64,000 nucleotides of DNA, taken from positions 1 to 64,000 of the forward strand of contig NZ_JACAOY010000003.1 of the NCBI RefSeq assembly GCF_013385985.1, written 5' to 3'. The translations under genes and the position numbers were made by a program. Shown piece after piece: positions 1-8,120 of the stretch; positions within the stretch are counted from its first letter, which is position 1, and the number at the start of each line of letters is the position of its first letter. This DNA is from Pseudomonas sp. B6002 (lineage in GTDB: Bacteria > Pseudomonadota > Gammaproteobacteria > Pseudomonadales > Pseudomonadaceae). The notes under the pieces are model-generated. The model searched no databases and had not been told where the DNA came from. It saw nothing but the letters and a program-made list of their open reading frames with translations.

Positions 1-20
1 CCAAGATTACTTGACCAGTT

Positions 21-40
21 CAAGCCAGCTCCCACATTTG
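21..40. repeat. Partial REP element at the window edge
   Basis: This matches the 3' arm of the GTGGGAGCTGGCTTGC-type pseudomonad REP, read in reverse as CAAGCCAGCTCCCACA. The partner arm is not in the first 20 bases, so it is either a singlet or half of a REPIN that continues to the left. Confidence 0.6.
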
Positions 41-43
41 TTT

Positions 44-451
44 TTATGTATAGCCCAACGCTCGCATGCGCTGCAGGACCGCGTTAAGGCCATTGCTGCG
101 GGACGGCGACAGTTGGCGGGAAAGCCCCAGCTGGTTGAACCAATCCGGCAGATCAACGGCCTGCAACTCGGCGGCCGTCAACCCATTCACCCGCGCCAGC
201 AGCAATGCCACCAACCCGCGAATCATCCGTGCATCGCTGGCGGCAGCAAACTGCCAACGGCCATCCTGCAAGTGCCCCACCAACCAGACCAGGCTTTCAC
301 AGCCCTGCACCAGGTTGGCGTCGACTTTATCCCCGTCGGCCAGGGCCGGCAGACGTTCGCCCCATTGCATCAGCATCCGCGCGCGCTGTTCCCAACTGCC
401 GACAGCCTGGAAGGCTTCAAGCGCTGCCACTGCATCCACCGGCAAACTCAT
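44..451 (-). CDS. csdE: SufE/CsdE family sulfur acceptor protein
   Basis: The 135-residue product is a small SufE-fold protein that accepts a persulfide sulfur from a partner cysteine desulfurase and passes it on. The acceptor cysteine is C51 in the motif VQGCESLVW, the family's conserved loop. Its start overlaps the stop of the upstream csdA by four bases (ATGA), so the two are translationally coupled and very likely act as the CsdA-CsdE pair. Length is typical of the family. The CsdE rather than SufE assignment rests on the pairing with a CsdA-like desulfurase and on the absence of other suf genes nearby. Confidence 0.9.
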   Translation of the reverse strand: MSLPVDAVAALEAFQAVGSWEQRARMLMQWGERLPALADGDKVDANLVQGCESLVWLVGHLQDGRWQFAAASDARMIRGLVALLLARVNGLTAAELQAVDLPDWFNQLGLSRQLSPSRSNGLNAVLQRMRALGYT

Positions 452-1653
452 CGCAGCATATCCAGCGCTTGATCCAGCGCTTCAAAGAAACGCTCCAGAT
501 CGTCGGAGTCGTTGTACAGCGCCAGGGACACACGAATCGCCCCCGACAGTTGCATCGCCTTGAGCAACGGCATCGCACAATGATGACCGGCCCGCACGGC
601 AATGCCTTGCTCAGTCAGCAGGTGGGCAAGATCAGCGTTGTGCACGCCCTCGACCACAAAACTGACCAAGGCCACCTGTGGCGATCCCAGTACCTGCACG
701 CCCTTGCGCGCTTTGAGCCCGCGCAACAAATAGTCGTGCAAGGCGGCTTCGTGGGTGATCACTGCGTTTTGGTCCAGCGAACCCAGGTAGTCCAGGCTGG
801 CCCCCAGGCCGATTACGCTGGCGATCGGCGGCGTGCCGGCTTCGAAACCCAGGGGCGCCGGGCGAAAGCTGGCGCTGTGGTAGTCGGCCTGTTGCACCAT
901 CTCGCCACCAAACTGCCAGTGGCGCAGGTGATGCAGGGCCTCGTTGCGACCAAACAGCACGCCGACGCCGTCCGGCCCGTAGAGTTTGTGGCTGGAGAAG
1001 ACATAGAAGTCGCACCCCAGGGCCTGTACGTCGTGACGGCCATGGACGATGCCCTGGGCACCGTCGACGACGGTCAGTGCGCCATGTGGCTGGGCCAGTG
1101 CCAGCAAGGCGTCGAGTGGCTGCCAGGCGCCGAGCACGTTGGACAACTGGCTCACCGCCAGCAGGCGCGTGCGCGGGCCGATCAGTTCGGCGGCGGCGGC
1201 AAGGTCAATCACGCCGTCGTCACCCAGGGGCAATACCACCAGGTTCAGCGCGCGGCGTTTGGCCAGTTGCTGCCAGGGCAGCAGGTTGGCGTGGTGTTCC
1301 AGGGCGCTGATGACAATCTCATCGCCCGCATTGAATAAGTGCTCAAGGCCATAGGCCAAGAGGTTCAGCGCCGACGTCGCGCCGTGGGTGAACACGATTT
1401 GCCCGCTGTCACCTGCATTCAACCACTGCGCGACCTTGCTGCGGCTGTCTTCAAACGCCTGAGTCGCGTGAGCCCCCGGCAAATGCTGGGCACGGTGCAC
1501 ATTGGCTGCGCCATTGGCGTAGTAATGGCTGATGGCATCCAACAGGGCTTGGGGTTTTTGTGTGGTGGCGGCGTTGTCCAGGTAGGTCTGGTCTTGCCGT
1601 TGCAGGGTGGCGATGGCCGGGAAATCGGCGCGCCAGGGAGAGGGCACAAGCAT
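448..1653 (-). CDS. csdA: Cysteine desulfurase, CsdA/SufS type
   Basis: This 401-residue group II cysteine desulfurase is a PLP enzyme converting L-cysteine to L-alanine and an enzyme persulfide for Fe-S clusters, thiolation or the CsdL/TcdA pathway. The PLP lysine is K223 in SSHKLYGPDG. The catalytic cysteine is C359 in RAGHHCAMPL, on the short loop of group II enzymes, which explains the need for the SufE-like partner encoded next. The cofactor-contacting TVVDGAQ stretch lies near 194-200. It is the last-but-one gene of a minus-strand run arsC-dapD-csdA-csdE. A GC-rich hairpin lies just upstream of its ribosome binding region and may uncouple it from dapD. Confidence 0.95.
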   Translation of the reverse strand: MLVPSPWRADFPAIATLQRQDQTYLDNAATTQKPQALLDAISHYYANGAANVHRAQHLPGAHATQAFEDSRSKVAQWLNAGDSGQIVFTHGATSALNLLAYGLEHLFNAGDEIVISALEHHANLLPWQQLAKRRALNLVVLPLGDDGVIDLAAAAELIGPRTRLLAVSQLSNVLGAWQPLDALLALAQPHGALTVVDGAQGIVHGRHDVQALGCDFYVFSSHKLYGPDGVGVLFGRNEALHHLRHWQFGGEMVQQADYHSASFRPAPLGFEAGTPPIASVIGLGASLDYLGSLDQNAVITHEAALHDYLLRGLKARKGVQVLGSPQVALVSFVVEGVHNADLAHLLTEQGIAVRAGHHCAMPLLKAMQLSGAIRVSLALYNDSDDLERFFEALDQALDMLR

Positions 1654-1672
1654 GGTGATAAAGACTCGTATA

Positions 1673-1698
1673 AGCGAGCCCCGGGGTGGGGGCTCGCT
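1673..1698 (-). terminator. Hairpin between dapD and csdA (possible attenuator)
   Basis: The arms AGCGAGCCCC (1673-1682) and GGGGCTCGCT (1689-1698) form a perfect 10-bp stem with a 6-base loop. It lies between the dapD stop and the csdA start. In the minus direction the hairpin is followed by TATACGAGTCTTT rather than a clean U-tract, so termination would be partial at most. Confidence 0.45.
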
Positions 1699-1717
1699 AG
1701 TGGCATCGAGTGGCTGC

Positions 1718-2752
1718 TTAGTTGTGAGCGTGCAGCGCTTCGTTCAGTTCGATGGCCGATTTGTGGGTTTTGCACTCCACGGCACCGGTCTCGGAGTTGC
1801 GGCGGAACAGCAGGTCCGGCTGGCCGGCCAGTTCGCGTGCCTTGACCACCTTGACCAGTTGGTTCTGCTCGTCCAGCAGCGCAACCTTGGTGCCGGCGGT
1901 GACGTACAGGCCCGACTCCACGGTGTTGCGGTCGCCCAACGGGATACCGATACCGGCGTTGGCGCCGATCAGGCAGCCTTCGCCCACCTTGATCACGATG
2001 TTGCCGCCACCCGACAGGGTGCCCATGGTGGAGCAACCGCCGCCCAGGTCCGAGCCCTTGCCGACGAACACGCCAGCCGATACACGGCCTTCGATCATGC
2101 CCGGGCCTTCGGTGCCGGCGTTGAAGTTGACGAAACCTTCGTGCATCACGGTGGTGCCTTCGCCCACGTAGGCGCCCAGGCGGATACGGGCCGCGTCAGC
2201 GATACGCACGCCGGCCGGAACCACGTAGTCGGTCATTTTCGGGAACTTGTCCACCGAGAACACTTCCAGCAGCTCGCCACGCAGGCGCGCTTCCAGTTGG
2301 CGTTCGGCCAGTTCGCTGATGTCGATGGCGCCCTGGCTGGTCCAGGCCACATTCGGCAGTTGCGGGAACACACCGGCCAGGCTCAGGCCGTGGGGCTTGA
2401 CCAGGCGATGGGACAGCAGGTGCAGCTTGAGGTAGGCCTCAGGCGTGGAGGTCAGTGCGGCGTCTTCGGCCAGCAGGGTGGCGACCAGTGGCGTGTGGCT
2501 TTCAGCCAGGCGATTGAGCAGCGCGGCTTGGGTCGCATCGACATTCTTGAGCGCATCAGCCAGTTGCAGTGCTTGGCTGATAGTGAAGGTGATCGCCTGG
2601 TTGCCTTCGGTGTAACCGAGGATCGGTGCGATGGCGGCGATGATCTCGGCCGATGGGTTGAGCAGCGGTTGTGCGTAAAACACTTCCAGCCAAGCACCTT
2701 GGCGGTTCTGAGTGCCGACGCCGAAGCCCAGGCTGAACAGGGAATTGGACAT
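1718..2752 (-). CDS. dapD: 2,3,4,5-tetrahydropyridine-2,6-dicarboxylate N-succinyltransferase
   Basis: DapD transfers succinyl from succinyl-CoA to tetrahydrodipicolinate in the succinylase branch of diaminopimelate and lysine synthesis. The protein has 344 residues, the long form found in pseudomonads (E. coli DapD is about 274). The N-terminal third is a helical extension. The C-terminal half shows hexapeptide-repeat left-handed beta-helix sequence, including GAYVGEGTTVMHEGFVNFNA and the glycine-rich GSDLGGGCSTMGTLSGGG. The partner transaminase dapC lies about 4 kb away on the same strand. The gene is 33 bases downstream of the arsC-like gene and probably cotranscribed with it. Confidence 0.96.
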   Translation of the reverse strand: MSNSLFSLGFGVGTQNRQGAWLEVFYAQPLLNPSAEIIAAIAPILGYTEGNQAITFTISQALQLADALKNVDATQAALLNRLAESHTPLVATLLAEDAALTSTPEAYLKLHLLSHRLVKPHGLSLAGVFPQLPNVAWTSQGAIDISELAERQLEARLRGELLEVFSVDKFPKMTDYVVPAGVRIADAARIRLGAYVGEGTTVMHEGFVNFNAGTEGPGMIEGRVSAGVFVGKGSDLGGGCSTMGTLSGGGNIVIKVGEGCLIGANAGIGIPLGDRNTVESGLYVTAGTKVALLDEQNQLVKVVKARELAGQPDLLFRRNSETGAVECKTHKSAIELNEALHAHN

Positions 2753-2785
2753 GCTGTTACCTCTACAAAAATGGAAAGGGCTGGC

Positions 2786-3148
2786 CTACTTGAGGGCCGC
2801 CGAATAACTATCTGGCTTGAAGCCAATCAGGGTTCTGTCACCGAGATCAAGCACCGGGCGCTTGATCATCGAAGGTTGTGCGAGCATCAATTCAATGGCT
2901 TTCGACTGATCGAGATCGGCTTTGCGTTCGTCTTCGAGTTTGCGAAAGGTGGTGCCCGCACGGTTCAAAACCACCTGCCAACCGTGCTCGTTGCACCATT
3001 GGGTCAAGTGTTCGCGGTCAATACCGGCCGTTTTGTAGTCGTGGAACTCATAGCTCACAGCGTGCTCATCGAGCCAGGTGCGGGCCTTTTTCATGGTGTC
3101 GCAGGCTTTGATGCCAAAAAGGTGCAACGTTTTGCTTGAAGCGGTCAA
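2786..3148 (-). CDS. ArsC/Spx-family reductase, YffB-like
   Basis: This small thioredoxin-fold protein of the ArsC/YffB family contains a single N-terminal cysteine (C16 in FGIKACDTMKKA) and the conserved arginine in the MIKRPVLDL segment. YffB-type proteins are thought to be glutathione-dependent thiol reductases rather than true arsenate reductases, and no ars genes are nearby. I chose the TTG at 3148 (120 residues). It has a GGGGG run about eight bases upstream and begins just before the fold. An ATG 13 codons earlier (3187) would add a tail with no obvious ribosome binding site. The gene heads the minus-strand run into dapD. Confidence 0.85.
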   Translation of the reverse strand: MTASSKTLHLFGIKACDTMKKARTWLDEHAVSYEFHDYKTAGIDREHLTQWCNEHGWQVVLNRAGTTFRKLEDERKADLDQSKAIELMLAQPSMIKRPVLDLGDRTLIGFKPDSYSAALK

Positions 3149-3361
3149 GGAATTGCCCCCTTTGAGCGTGTGAAAACGGAAGGTCACGGATTATGCCACG
3201 ACCAGCGGGTTTGAGTGCCGCTCGTCATGCCGGCGTGCGACTTATGTGCAAATGCCAGGCTGCAGCCAGGTGGGTAACATAGCTGGGTTATATGGCACTT
3301 CAACGGCGAGTTGTTGCCGTATGTGTGTCGTTGCACGTCGATTGTCCGGGAAAACCGCTTT

Positions 3362-5005
3362 ATGCAAACCGCCTACACCGTTCTTATCCTGCTGATGCTG
3401 GTCAGCGTTTCGCGTCTGGTCGGGCGTGTGATTCCTCTGCCGTTACCCCTGGTGCAAATTGCCGCCGGTGCCTTGCTGGCGTGGCCCACGCTGGGGCTGC
3501 ACGTGGCGCTCGACCCGGAGCTGTTCCTGTTTCTGTTCCTGCCACCGTTGTTGTTCTCCGATGGCTGGCGCATGCCCAAGCGTGAACTGTGGCGGTTGCG
3601 TGGGCCGATCCTGACGCTGGCAGTGGGGTTGGTGCTGTTCACGGTGGTCGGTGCCGGATACTTCATTCATTGGATATTGCCTACGATCCCGCTGCCGGTG
3701 GCCTTCGCCCTGGCGGCCGTGTTGTCGCCGACGGATGCCGTGGCCGTGTCGGCCATTTCCCAGAACCGCCTGCCCACACCGCTGATGCACATGCTGCAAG
3801 GTGAAGCCCTGATGAACGATGCATCGGGCCTGGTGACCTTCAAGTTCGCCCTGGCCGCTGCGTTGACCGGGGTGTTTTCCCTTGCGGATGCCAGCCTTAC
3901 GTTTGTCCTGGTGGCCGTCGGTGGTTTGGCCGTGGGTGTTGCGCTGAGCTGGCTGGTCGGCCGCCTGCGCGCGTGGATGATTGCCCGGGGGTGGGATGAC
4001 CCGGCGACCCACGTGGTGTTCATGTTGCTGCTGCCGTTTGCCGCGTATGTGTTGGCTGAGCGTCTGGGGGCCTCGGGCATTTTGTCCGCGGTCGCAGCCG
4101 GCATGATGCAAAGCTGGCTGGACCTGTTGCCGCGCCAGACCAGCACGCGCCTGCTCAATCGCAGTGTGTGGTCGCTGCTGGAGTTTGCCTTCAACGGTTT
4201 GATCTTCTTGCTGCTGGGCCTGCAACTGCCGGACATCATCAAGGCGGTGGTGAGTCATGAGCCGACATTATGGCCGGCCCTGTTCTATCGCTGTCTCGAT
4301 GTGATCGGGATCTTCCTGGTGCTGGTGGTGTTGCGGTTTGTCTGGGTGCAGAGCATTTGGCGGCTGTCAGGGTTGCTGCGCAGGCTGCGTGGGAAAAGTG
4401 AGCTGACACTGGTGCCGACCGCGCGCTCTTGCTGGCTGCTGACCGTCGGCGGCGTACGCGGTGCCGTAACCCTGGCCGGTGTCATGTCGGTGCCACTGCT
4501 GTTGGCGCCGGGCCAGGATTTTCCTGAGCGTGACCTGCTGATCTTCATTGCCGCAGGGGTGATTCTGTTGTCGCTGATCGCCGCATGCATTGCCTTGCCG
4601 CTGCTGTTGCGCGGTATCGAAAAGAGCCCGGATGAGAAGCGCCACAAGGAAATTCGCGAGGCCTGGAAAAAGACCGCCGTGGCCGCGATCCATGCCCTGG
4701 AAACTGAAGAACCGGCCGAAGCCGAACCCCAGGACGCTGCCCAGGCTGCGCTCGCGACTGAGTTAAAGGCGCGCTTGATGTCAGAATACCGCCACCAGTT
4801 GGAAGTGTTCAACGACTCGGCCGAGGCCCAGGCGCTGGCGCACCAGATGGACCTGCTTGAACGCAAGTTGCGCCTCAAAGCCCTGCGGGCACAGCGCCTG
4901 GAATTGTATAGCTTGAGCCGTCACCACCAGATCGGTGATGACGTGCTGCGTGAGGTGTTGGCCGAGCTGGATATGAGTGAGGCGAACCTGGGGCTCAAGA
5001 AGTAG
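3362..5005 (+). CDS. Na+/H+ antiporter, CPA1 family (NhaP/YjcE type)
   Basis: This inner membrane cation/proton antiporter (547 residues from the chosen ATG) has about twelve predicted membrane segments in residues 1-400. It carries the family's ion-binding motifs, LSPTDAVAVSAI in the mid-N-terminal half followed by GEALMNDASGLV. The last ~140 residues are a charged cytosolic tail rich in Glu, Lys and Ala with coiled-coil character, as in YjcE-like members. The start at 3362 (MQTAYTVLIL) places the first membrane helix at the N-terminus; an upstream in-frame codon at 3311 would add 17 polar residues. It is transcribed divergently from arsC. An antiporter gene sits at the same place in P. aeruginosa as I recall the order. 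Confidence 0.9.
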   Translation: MQTAYTVLILLMLVSVSRLVGRVIPLPLPLVQIAAGALLAWPTLGLHVALDPELFLFLFLPPLLFSDGWRMPKRELWRLRGPILTLAVGLVLFTVVGAGYFIHWILPTIPLPVAFALAAVLSPTDAVAVSAISQNRLPTPLMHMLQGEALMNDASGLVTFKFALAAALTGVFSLADASLTFVLVAVGGLAVGVALSWLVGRLRAWMIARGWDDPATHVVFMLLLPFAAYVLAERLGASGILSAVAAGMMQSWLDLLPRQTSTRLLNRSVWSLLEFAFNGLIFLLLGLQLPDIIKAVVSHEPTLWPALFYRCLDVIGIFLVLVVLRFVWVQSIWRLSGLLRRLRGKSELTLVPTARSCWLLTVGGVRGAVTLAGVMSVPLLLAPGQDFPERDLLIFIAAGVILLSLIAACIALPLLLRGIEKSPDEKRHKEIREAWKKTAVAAIHALETEEPAEAEPQDAAQAALATELKARLMSEYRHQLEVFNDSAEAQALAHQMDLLERKLRLKALRAQRLELYSLSRHHQIGDDVLREVLAELDMSEANLGLKK

Positions 5006-5729
5006 CGGCTTCTGCTTTTGGGTAGGCTTTTTTTGCCCAGGCGATGTCCCCATCGCTCAACGACCAGTTTTCAGACTGTCCCCAACCTCCATGGGTCAGG
5101 TGAGGGCTGATTTCATAGTGCATGAGCGAGTCGCCATCGTAGGGCAGGAAGTCGTATTGGTCGGAGCGAGGCAGAGGGAGCACGTTTTTTTGCACACCTT
5201 TCCGGTCTAGCCCGGCGATACGGTTATAGCCCTCATACACTTTGTCCATATCCCACGGAATGTTGGCGTCAGGGTGTTGATGGGCATGATGAGCGCCGAG
5301 CATATGACCGAATTCATGCATCACCACATACTTGAATCGTGGGTGCGTATGGTCCCTTGGCAATGACATGGTGGGGCTTGCGGGAGACATATCGAGCGCC
5401 TTTGTCCCTATGGCTGAGCTACCCCCTTCTTCATTGTTTATATTCTGAGTAATGCGAACGTCGCCTTCCTCTCCAGGCACGAACTCGAACTTCAGATTGA
5501 TGTGGGGCAGCCATTCGCTGGCGGCTTTCTTGACGGCCGATACGTAGGGATCGTCCATGTCGTAGTCATACATGGCGATTTTGATCGTACTGTCTTGGGG
5601 CCAGTATTTGGCGGGTTCACCAATGTTGCGCCGGTTTCTGGAAAGGGGTTGTGCGGCGTCGGCAATATTTTCGAAGGACGAAGCAGCAGGTGGGTAGTGG
5701 AAAACGGGTAGGGAGCTGACGGCTATCAT
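4995..5729 (-). CDS. Astacin-like (M12A) zinc metalloprotease, second of tandem pair
   Basis: The 244-residue protein carries the metzincin zinc motif HExxHxxGxxH as HEFGHMLGAHH (H138, E139, H142, G145, H148), followed by AHQHPDANIPWD, and a Met-turn SLMHYEI (M203, Y205). This layout places it in the astacin-like M12A group, which hydrolyses peptide bonds. No signal peptide, transmembrane segment or cysteine is visible, so the export route is unknown. Substrate and role cannot be read from sequence. It follows a paralogue on the same strand after 156 bases. Its Shine-Dalgarno AGGAAA is buried in a long hairpin (5736-5791). The 3' end overlaps the convergent antiporter gene by 11 bases. Confidence 0.85.
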   Translation of the reverse strand: MIAVSSLPVFHYPPAASSFENIADAAQPLSRNRRNIGEPAKYWPQDSTIKIAMYDYDMDDPYVSAVKKAASEWLPHINLKFEFVPGEEGDVRITQNINNEEGGSSAIGTKALDMSPASPTMSLPRDHTHPRFKYVVMHEFGHMLGAHHAHQHPDANIPWDMDKVYEGYNRIAGLDRKGVQKNVLPLPRSDQYDFLPYDGDSLMHYEISPHLTHGGWGQSENWSLSDGDIAWAKKAYPKAEAATS

Positions 5730-5735
5730 GTGTAC

Positions 5736-5791
5736 TTTCCTGCGACGACTGAGGACGAATGTGTTGGTTTATTCGTTCAGGTCGCAGGAAA
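5736..5791 (-). promoter_or_regulatory. Long hairpin covering the SD of the second metalloprotease gene
   Basis: TTTCCTGCGAC (5736-5746) and GTCGCAGGAAA (5781-5791) are perfect 11-bp complements. Inside them CTGA..ACGAAT pairs with ATTCGT..TCAG with small bulges, leaving a ~10-base loop. In the minus-strand mRNA the 3' arm contains AGGAAA, the only good Shine-Dalgarno, a few bases before the ATG at 5729. The structure would hide the ribosome binding site unless opened. It has no U-tract on the minus strand, so it does not look like a terminator. Confidence 0.6.
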
Positions 5792-5885
5792 AGTTCCGAG
5801 CGTGTTGTGTGAGGATGTTAACCAGTGTCTCGCATCCGGCATATTGCTGGCGGTGTCGAGAGCAGTGGCAATACCCGAAACAGTA

Positions 5886-6602
5886 TTAATCGTCCAATAA
5901 TTGGACATGCGTTGGCGGGTAAAGTAATGCTATAAATTGCTTGTCGCCTTCCGATATGTCCTCGTTGAAAGCCACAGCGACGCCATTGCTCGTAACCTCT
6001 GCCGGAACTTTGTAGTGCATCACGGACCTCGAGTCATAGGTCGAGGTAATGGTGGTTTTCGAATCGGGAGGGTTTAAAAAATTCTCGTCGGTGTCCTGTC
6101 GTGTATGACCCAGTTTCCCGGATTCCTCGTACAGTTTTTCCTTATCCCACTGTATCTCGTTATCCGGATGCTGATGTTCATGTAACAATCCAAGCGCATG
6201 CCCGAACTCGTGCCGGATAGTGTGGTTGAGCATGTCGGCCGTCTGAAGGAGGTCAATGTGCATCGTGGGTTCGTGCAGAGGCTTTAGTTTTGCCTCGGTA
6301 CCGATGGCAGACCAGTTTCCAGAACCGTCGTCTTTACCCGATATCCTGATGTCGCCGTCTCGGGTGTTGATGAAGTTGAACTTCAAGTTTGTATAGGGTT
6401 GCCAGAGATTTATATTTTTCTTTATGTATTCTATTGCTTTCTCTGGCATGTCGAATATTGAGATATTCAACGTTGAACCTTGCGGCCATAAGTATTGAGT
6501 CGAGGCGATGCCGCGAGCGTGCCTGATGAGTGTCGGCTCGGCTATTTGGGCTTGAATGAGTGCGGGGTCGTTATAAGCGTAGCGAGAGAGATTATTGATC
6601 AT
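5886..6602 (-). CDS. Astacin-like (M12A) zinc metalloprotease, first of tandem pair
   Basis: The 238-residue paralogue of the following gene has the zinc motif HEFGHALGLLH (H131, E132, H135, G138, H141), continued as EHQHPDNEIQWD as in astacins, and a Met-turn SVMHYKV (M195, Y197). It shares with its neighbour the WPQGST-type start of the catalytic domain (~39-44), the DGDIRI strand and the SAIGT stretch. No signal peptide and no cysteine are visible. The Shine-Dalgarno is weak. The reading frame is visibly more AT-rich (for instance around 6400-6480) than the flanking core genes, which suggests acquisition by transfer. It lies downstream of dapC on the same strand. Substrate and secretion route are unknown. 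Confidence 0.85.
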   Translation of the reverse strand: MINNLSRYAYNDPALIQAQIAEPTLIRHARGIASTQYLWPQGSTLNISIFDMPEKAIEYIKKNINLWQPYTNLKFNFINTRDGDIRISGKDDGSGNWSAIGTEAKLKPLHEPTMHIDLLQTADMLNHTIRHEFGHALGLLHEHQHPDNEIQWDKEKLYEESGKLGHTRQDTDENFLNPPDSKTTITSTYDSRSVMHYKVPAEVTSNGVAVAFNEDISEGDKQFIALLYPPTHVQLLDD

Positions 6603-6739
6603 CTAAGTGTCAGGGCCATCTTCGGTGGGTAAGAGCGTCCATTCAGTTCATGAGTCCGCCCGTTTGGTGGTGGGCCCTGAGTGACCAGTTCCATGCCGGT
6701 GATTGAAGTGCCAGGCCGCGGCTTTCGGCGGGTCGCCTC

Positions 6740-6764
6740 CCCGCACTGCATTGCACAGTGCGGG
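6740..6764. terminator. Hairpin after dapC
   Basis: CCCGCACTG (6740-6748) and CAGTGCGGG (6756-6764) form a 9-bp stem with a 7-base loop, just beyond the dapC stop. A short T-run follows on the plus strand; on the minus strand, where dapC is transcribed, no U-tract follows. Its efficiency as a dapC terminator is therefore doubtful. Confidence 0.4.
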
Positions 6765-6774
6765 TTTTGCGGAA

Positions 6775-7974
6775 TTACTGACGGCGTTGAATGAAATCGC
6801 GAATCCGCTCTGCGGCTTCAACGCACTCCGCCAATGGCGCAACCAACGCCAGGCGCACACGCCCGGCACCCGGATTGAAACCGTCGACTTCACGGGACAG
6901 GTACGAACCCGGCACCACCGTCACATGTTCTTCCACGAAGAGATCCCGGCAGAACGCCGCGTCGTCGCCCTTCACATTCGGCCACAAGTAGAACCCACCG
7001 TCAGGGCTTTGCACATCCAGTACCGGCTTGAGAATCGCCAGTACCGCGTCGAATTTCTCGCGGTACAGGTCGCGGTTTGCCAGCACGTGGGCTTCATCTT
7101 TCCAGGCAGCGATGCTCGCCAGTTGGGTTTGCACCGGCATCGCGCAACCGTGGTAGGTGCGGTACAGCAGGAAGGCCTTGAGGATGTCGGCGTCGCCGGC
7201 CACAAAGCCGGAGCGCAGGCCCGGCAGGTTGGAACGCTTGGACAGGCTGTGGAACACCACGCAACGCTTGAAGTCCTGGCGGCCCAGCTCGACGCAGGCA
7301 CTCAACAGGCCCGGTGGCGGGGTTTGTTCGTCGAAGTACAGCTCGCTGTAGCACTCGTCGGCGGCGATCACGAAGTCATATTCGTCTGCCAGGGCGATGA
7401 GTTTTTTCAGGGGGTCGACCGGAATCAGCGCGCCGGTTGGGTTGCCTGGGGAGCACAGGAACAGGATCTGGCAGCGTTTCCAGATGTCCGGCGTCACGGC
7501 ATCGAAATCCGGGTTGAAACCGTTGGCATCCAGGCACGGCAGGTAGTGCGGCTTGGCCCCGGCCAGGAACGCCGCGCCTTCGTAGATCTGGTAGAACGGG
7601 TTCGGGCTCACCACCAGGGCGTCGTCACCGCGATTGACCACGGTCTGGGTGAAAGCGAACAGCGCCTCGCGGGTGCCGTTCACCGGCAGGATGTTACGCG
7701 CCGGGTCGAGCCAACCCTTGGGTACATTGAAGCGGCGTTCGCACCAGGCGCCGATGGCCTCGCGCAGGGCCGGGATGCCGAGGGTGGTCGGGTACACCGC
7801 CATCTGGTCGAGGCTATCAGCCAGGGCCTTGGCGACGAATTCCGGGGATTTGTGCTTCGGTTCGCCGATGGACAGCGCAATCGGGCGTTTTTCCGGGTTC
7901 GGCGTGACGCTGCCGAGCAGGGCGCGCAGTTTCTCGAACGGGTAGGGCTGCAGCTGGTTCAGGGCGTTGTTCAT
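6775..7974 (-). CDS. dapC: Succinyldiaminopimelate transaminase
   Basis: DapC is a PLP fold-type I aminotransferase that converts N-succinyl-2-amino-6-ketopimelate to N-succinyl-LL-diaminopimelate using glutamate, the step after DapD. The product has 399 residues from the ATG at 7974. The PLP lysine is K246 in HSLSKRSNLPGLRSGF, and SPGNPTGA near 175-182 and ADECYSELYF near 206-215 are class I/II aminotransferase signatures. An in-frame start further upstream would run through a REP element and is not credible. The gene follows map and glnD on the same strand. Confidence 0.93.
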   Translation of the reverse strand: MNNALNQLQPYPFEKLRALLGSVTPNPEKRPIALSIGEPKHKSPEFVAKALADSLDQMAVYPTTLGIPALREAIGAWCERRFNVPKGWLDPARNILPVNGTREALFAFTQTVVNRGDDALVVSPNPFYQIYEGAAFLAGAKPHYLPCLDANGFNPDFDAVTPDIWKRCQILFLCSPGNPTGALIPVDPLKKLIALADEYDFVIAADECYSELYFDEQTPPPGLLSACVELGRQDFKRCVVFHSLSKRSNLPGLRSGFVAGDADILKAFLLYRTYHGCAMPVQTQLASIAAWKDEAHVLANRDLYREKFDAVLAILKPVLDVQSPDGGFYLWPNVKGDDAAFCRDLFVEEHVTVVPGSYLSREVDGFNPGAGRVRLALVAPLAECVEAAERIRDFIQRRQ

Positions 7975-8004
7975 GTAAGCCTCTATCACGGTGAACACCG
8001 ACCT

Positions 8005-8090
8005 TGTGGGAGCTGGCTTGCCTGCGATGGCATCGCCTCGGTACACCTGAGGCACCGACGTGGCCGTATCGCCGGCAAGCCGGCTCCTAC
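8005..8090. repeat. REP pair (REPIN) between glnD and dapC
   Basis: Inverted arms GTGGGAGCTGGCTTGCCTGC and GCCGGCAAGCCGGCTCCTAC flank a short spacer. The left arm is of the GTGGGAGCTGG class and the right arm of the GTAGGAGCCGG class, so the pair is mixed. Confidence 0.85.
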
Positions 8091-8120
8091 AAAAAGGGTC
8101 GTGTTCACAAAGTTAACAAT

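Noticed and set aside
205-1338. Long open frame antisense to csdA
   Set aside because: It is the complement of a clear cysteine desulfurase. GC-rich DNA with G/C at third codon positions leaves long antisense frames, and the product has no recognisable fold or ribosome binding site.
2786-3187. True arsenate reductase
   Set aside because: The protein has the YffB-type cysteine context and no arsR, arsB or arsH neighbour, so an arsenic resistance role is not supported.
4995-6602. Type VI secretion effector-immunity locus
   Set aside because: No VgrG, PAAR, Hcp, adaptor or immunity-like small gene is adjacent. The idea remains possible but unsupported.
6603-6620. Six-codon upstream ORF (MALTLR) overlapping the first protease start as ATGA
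   Set aside because: The overlap is neat but the mini-ORF has no better ribosome binding site than the gene itself. Chance is a sufficient explanation without conservation data.
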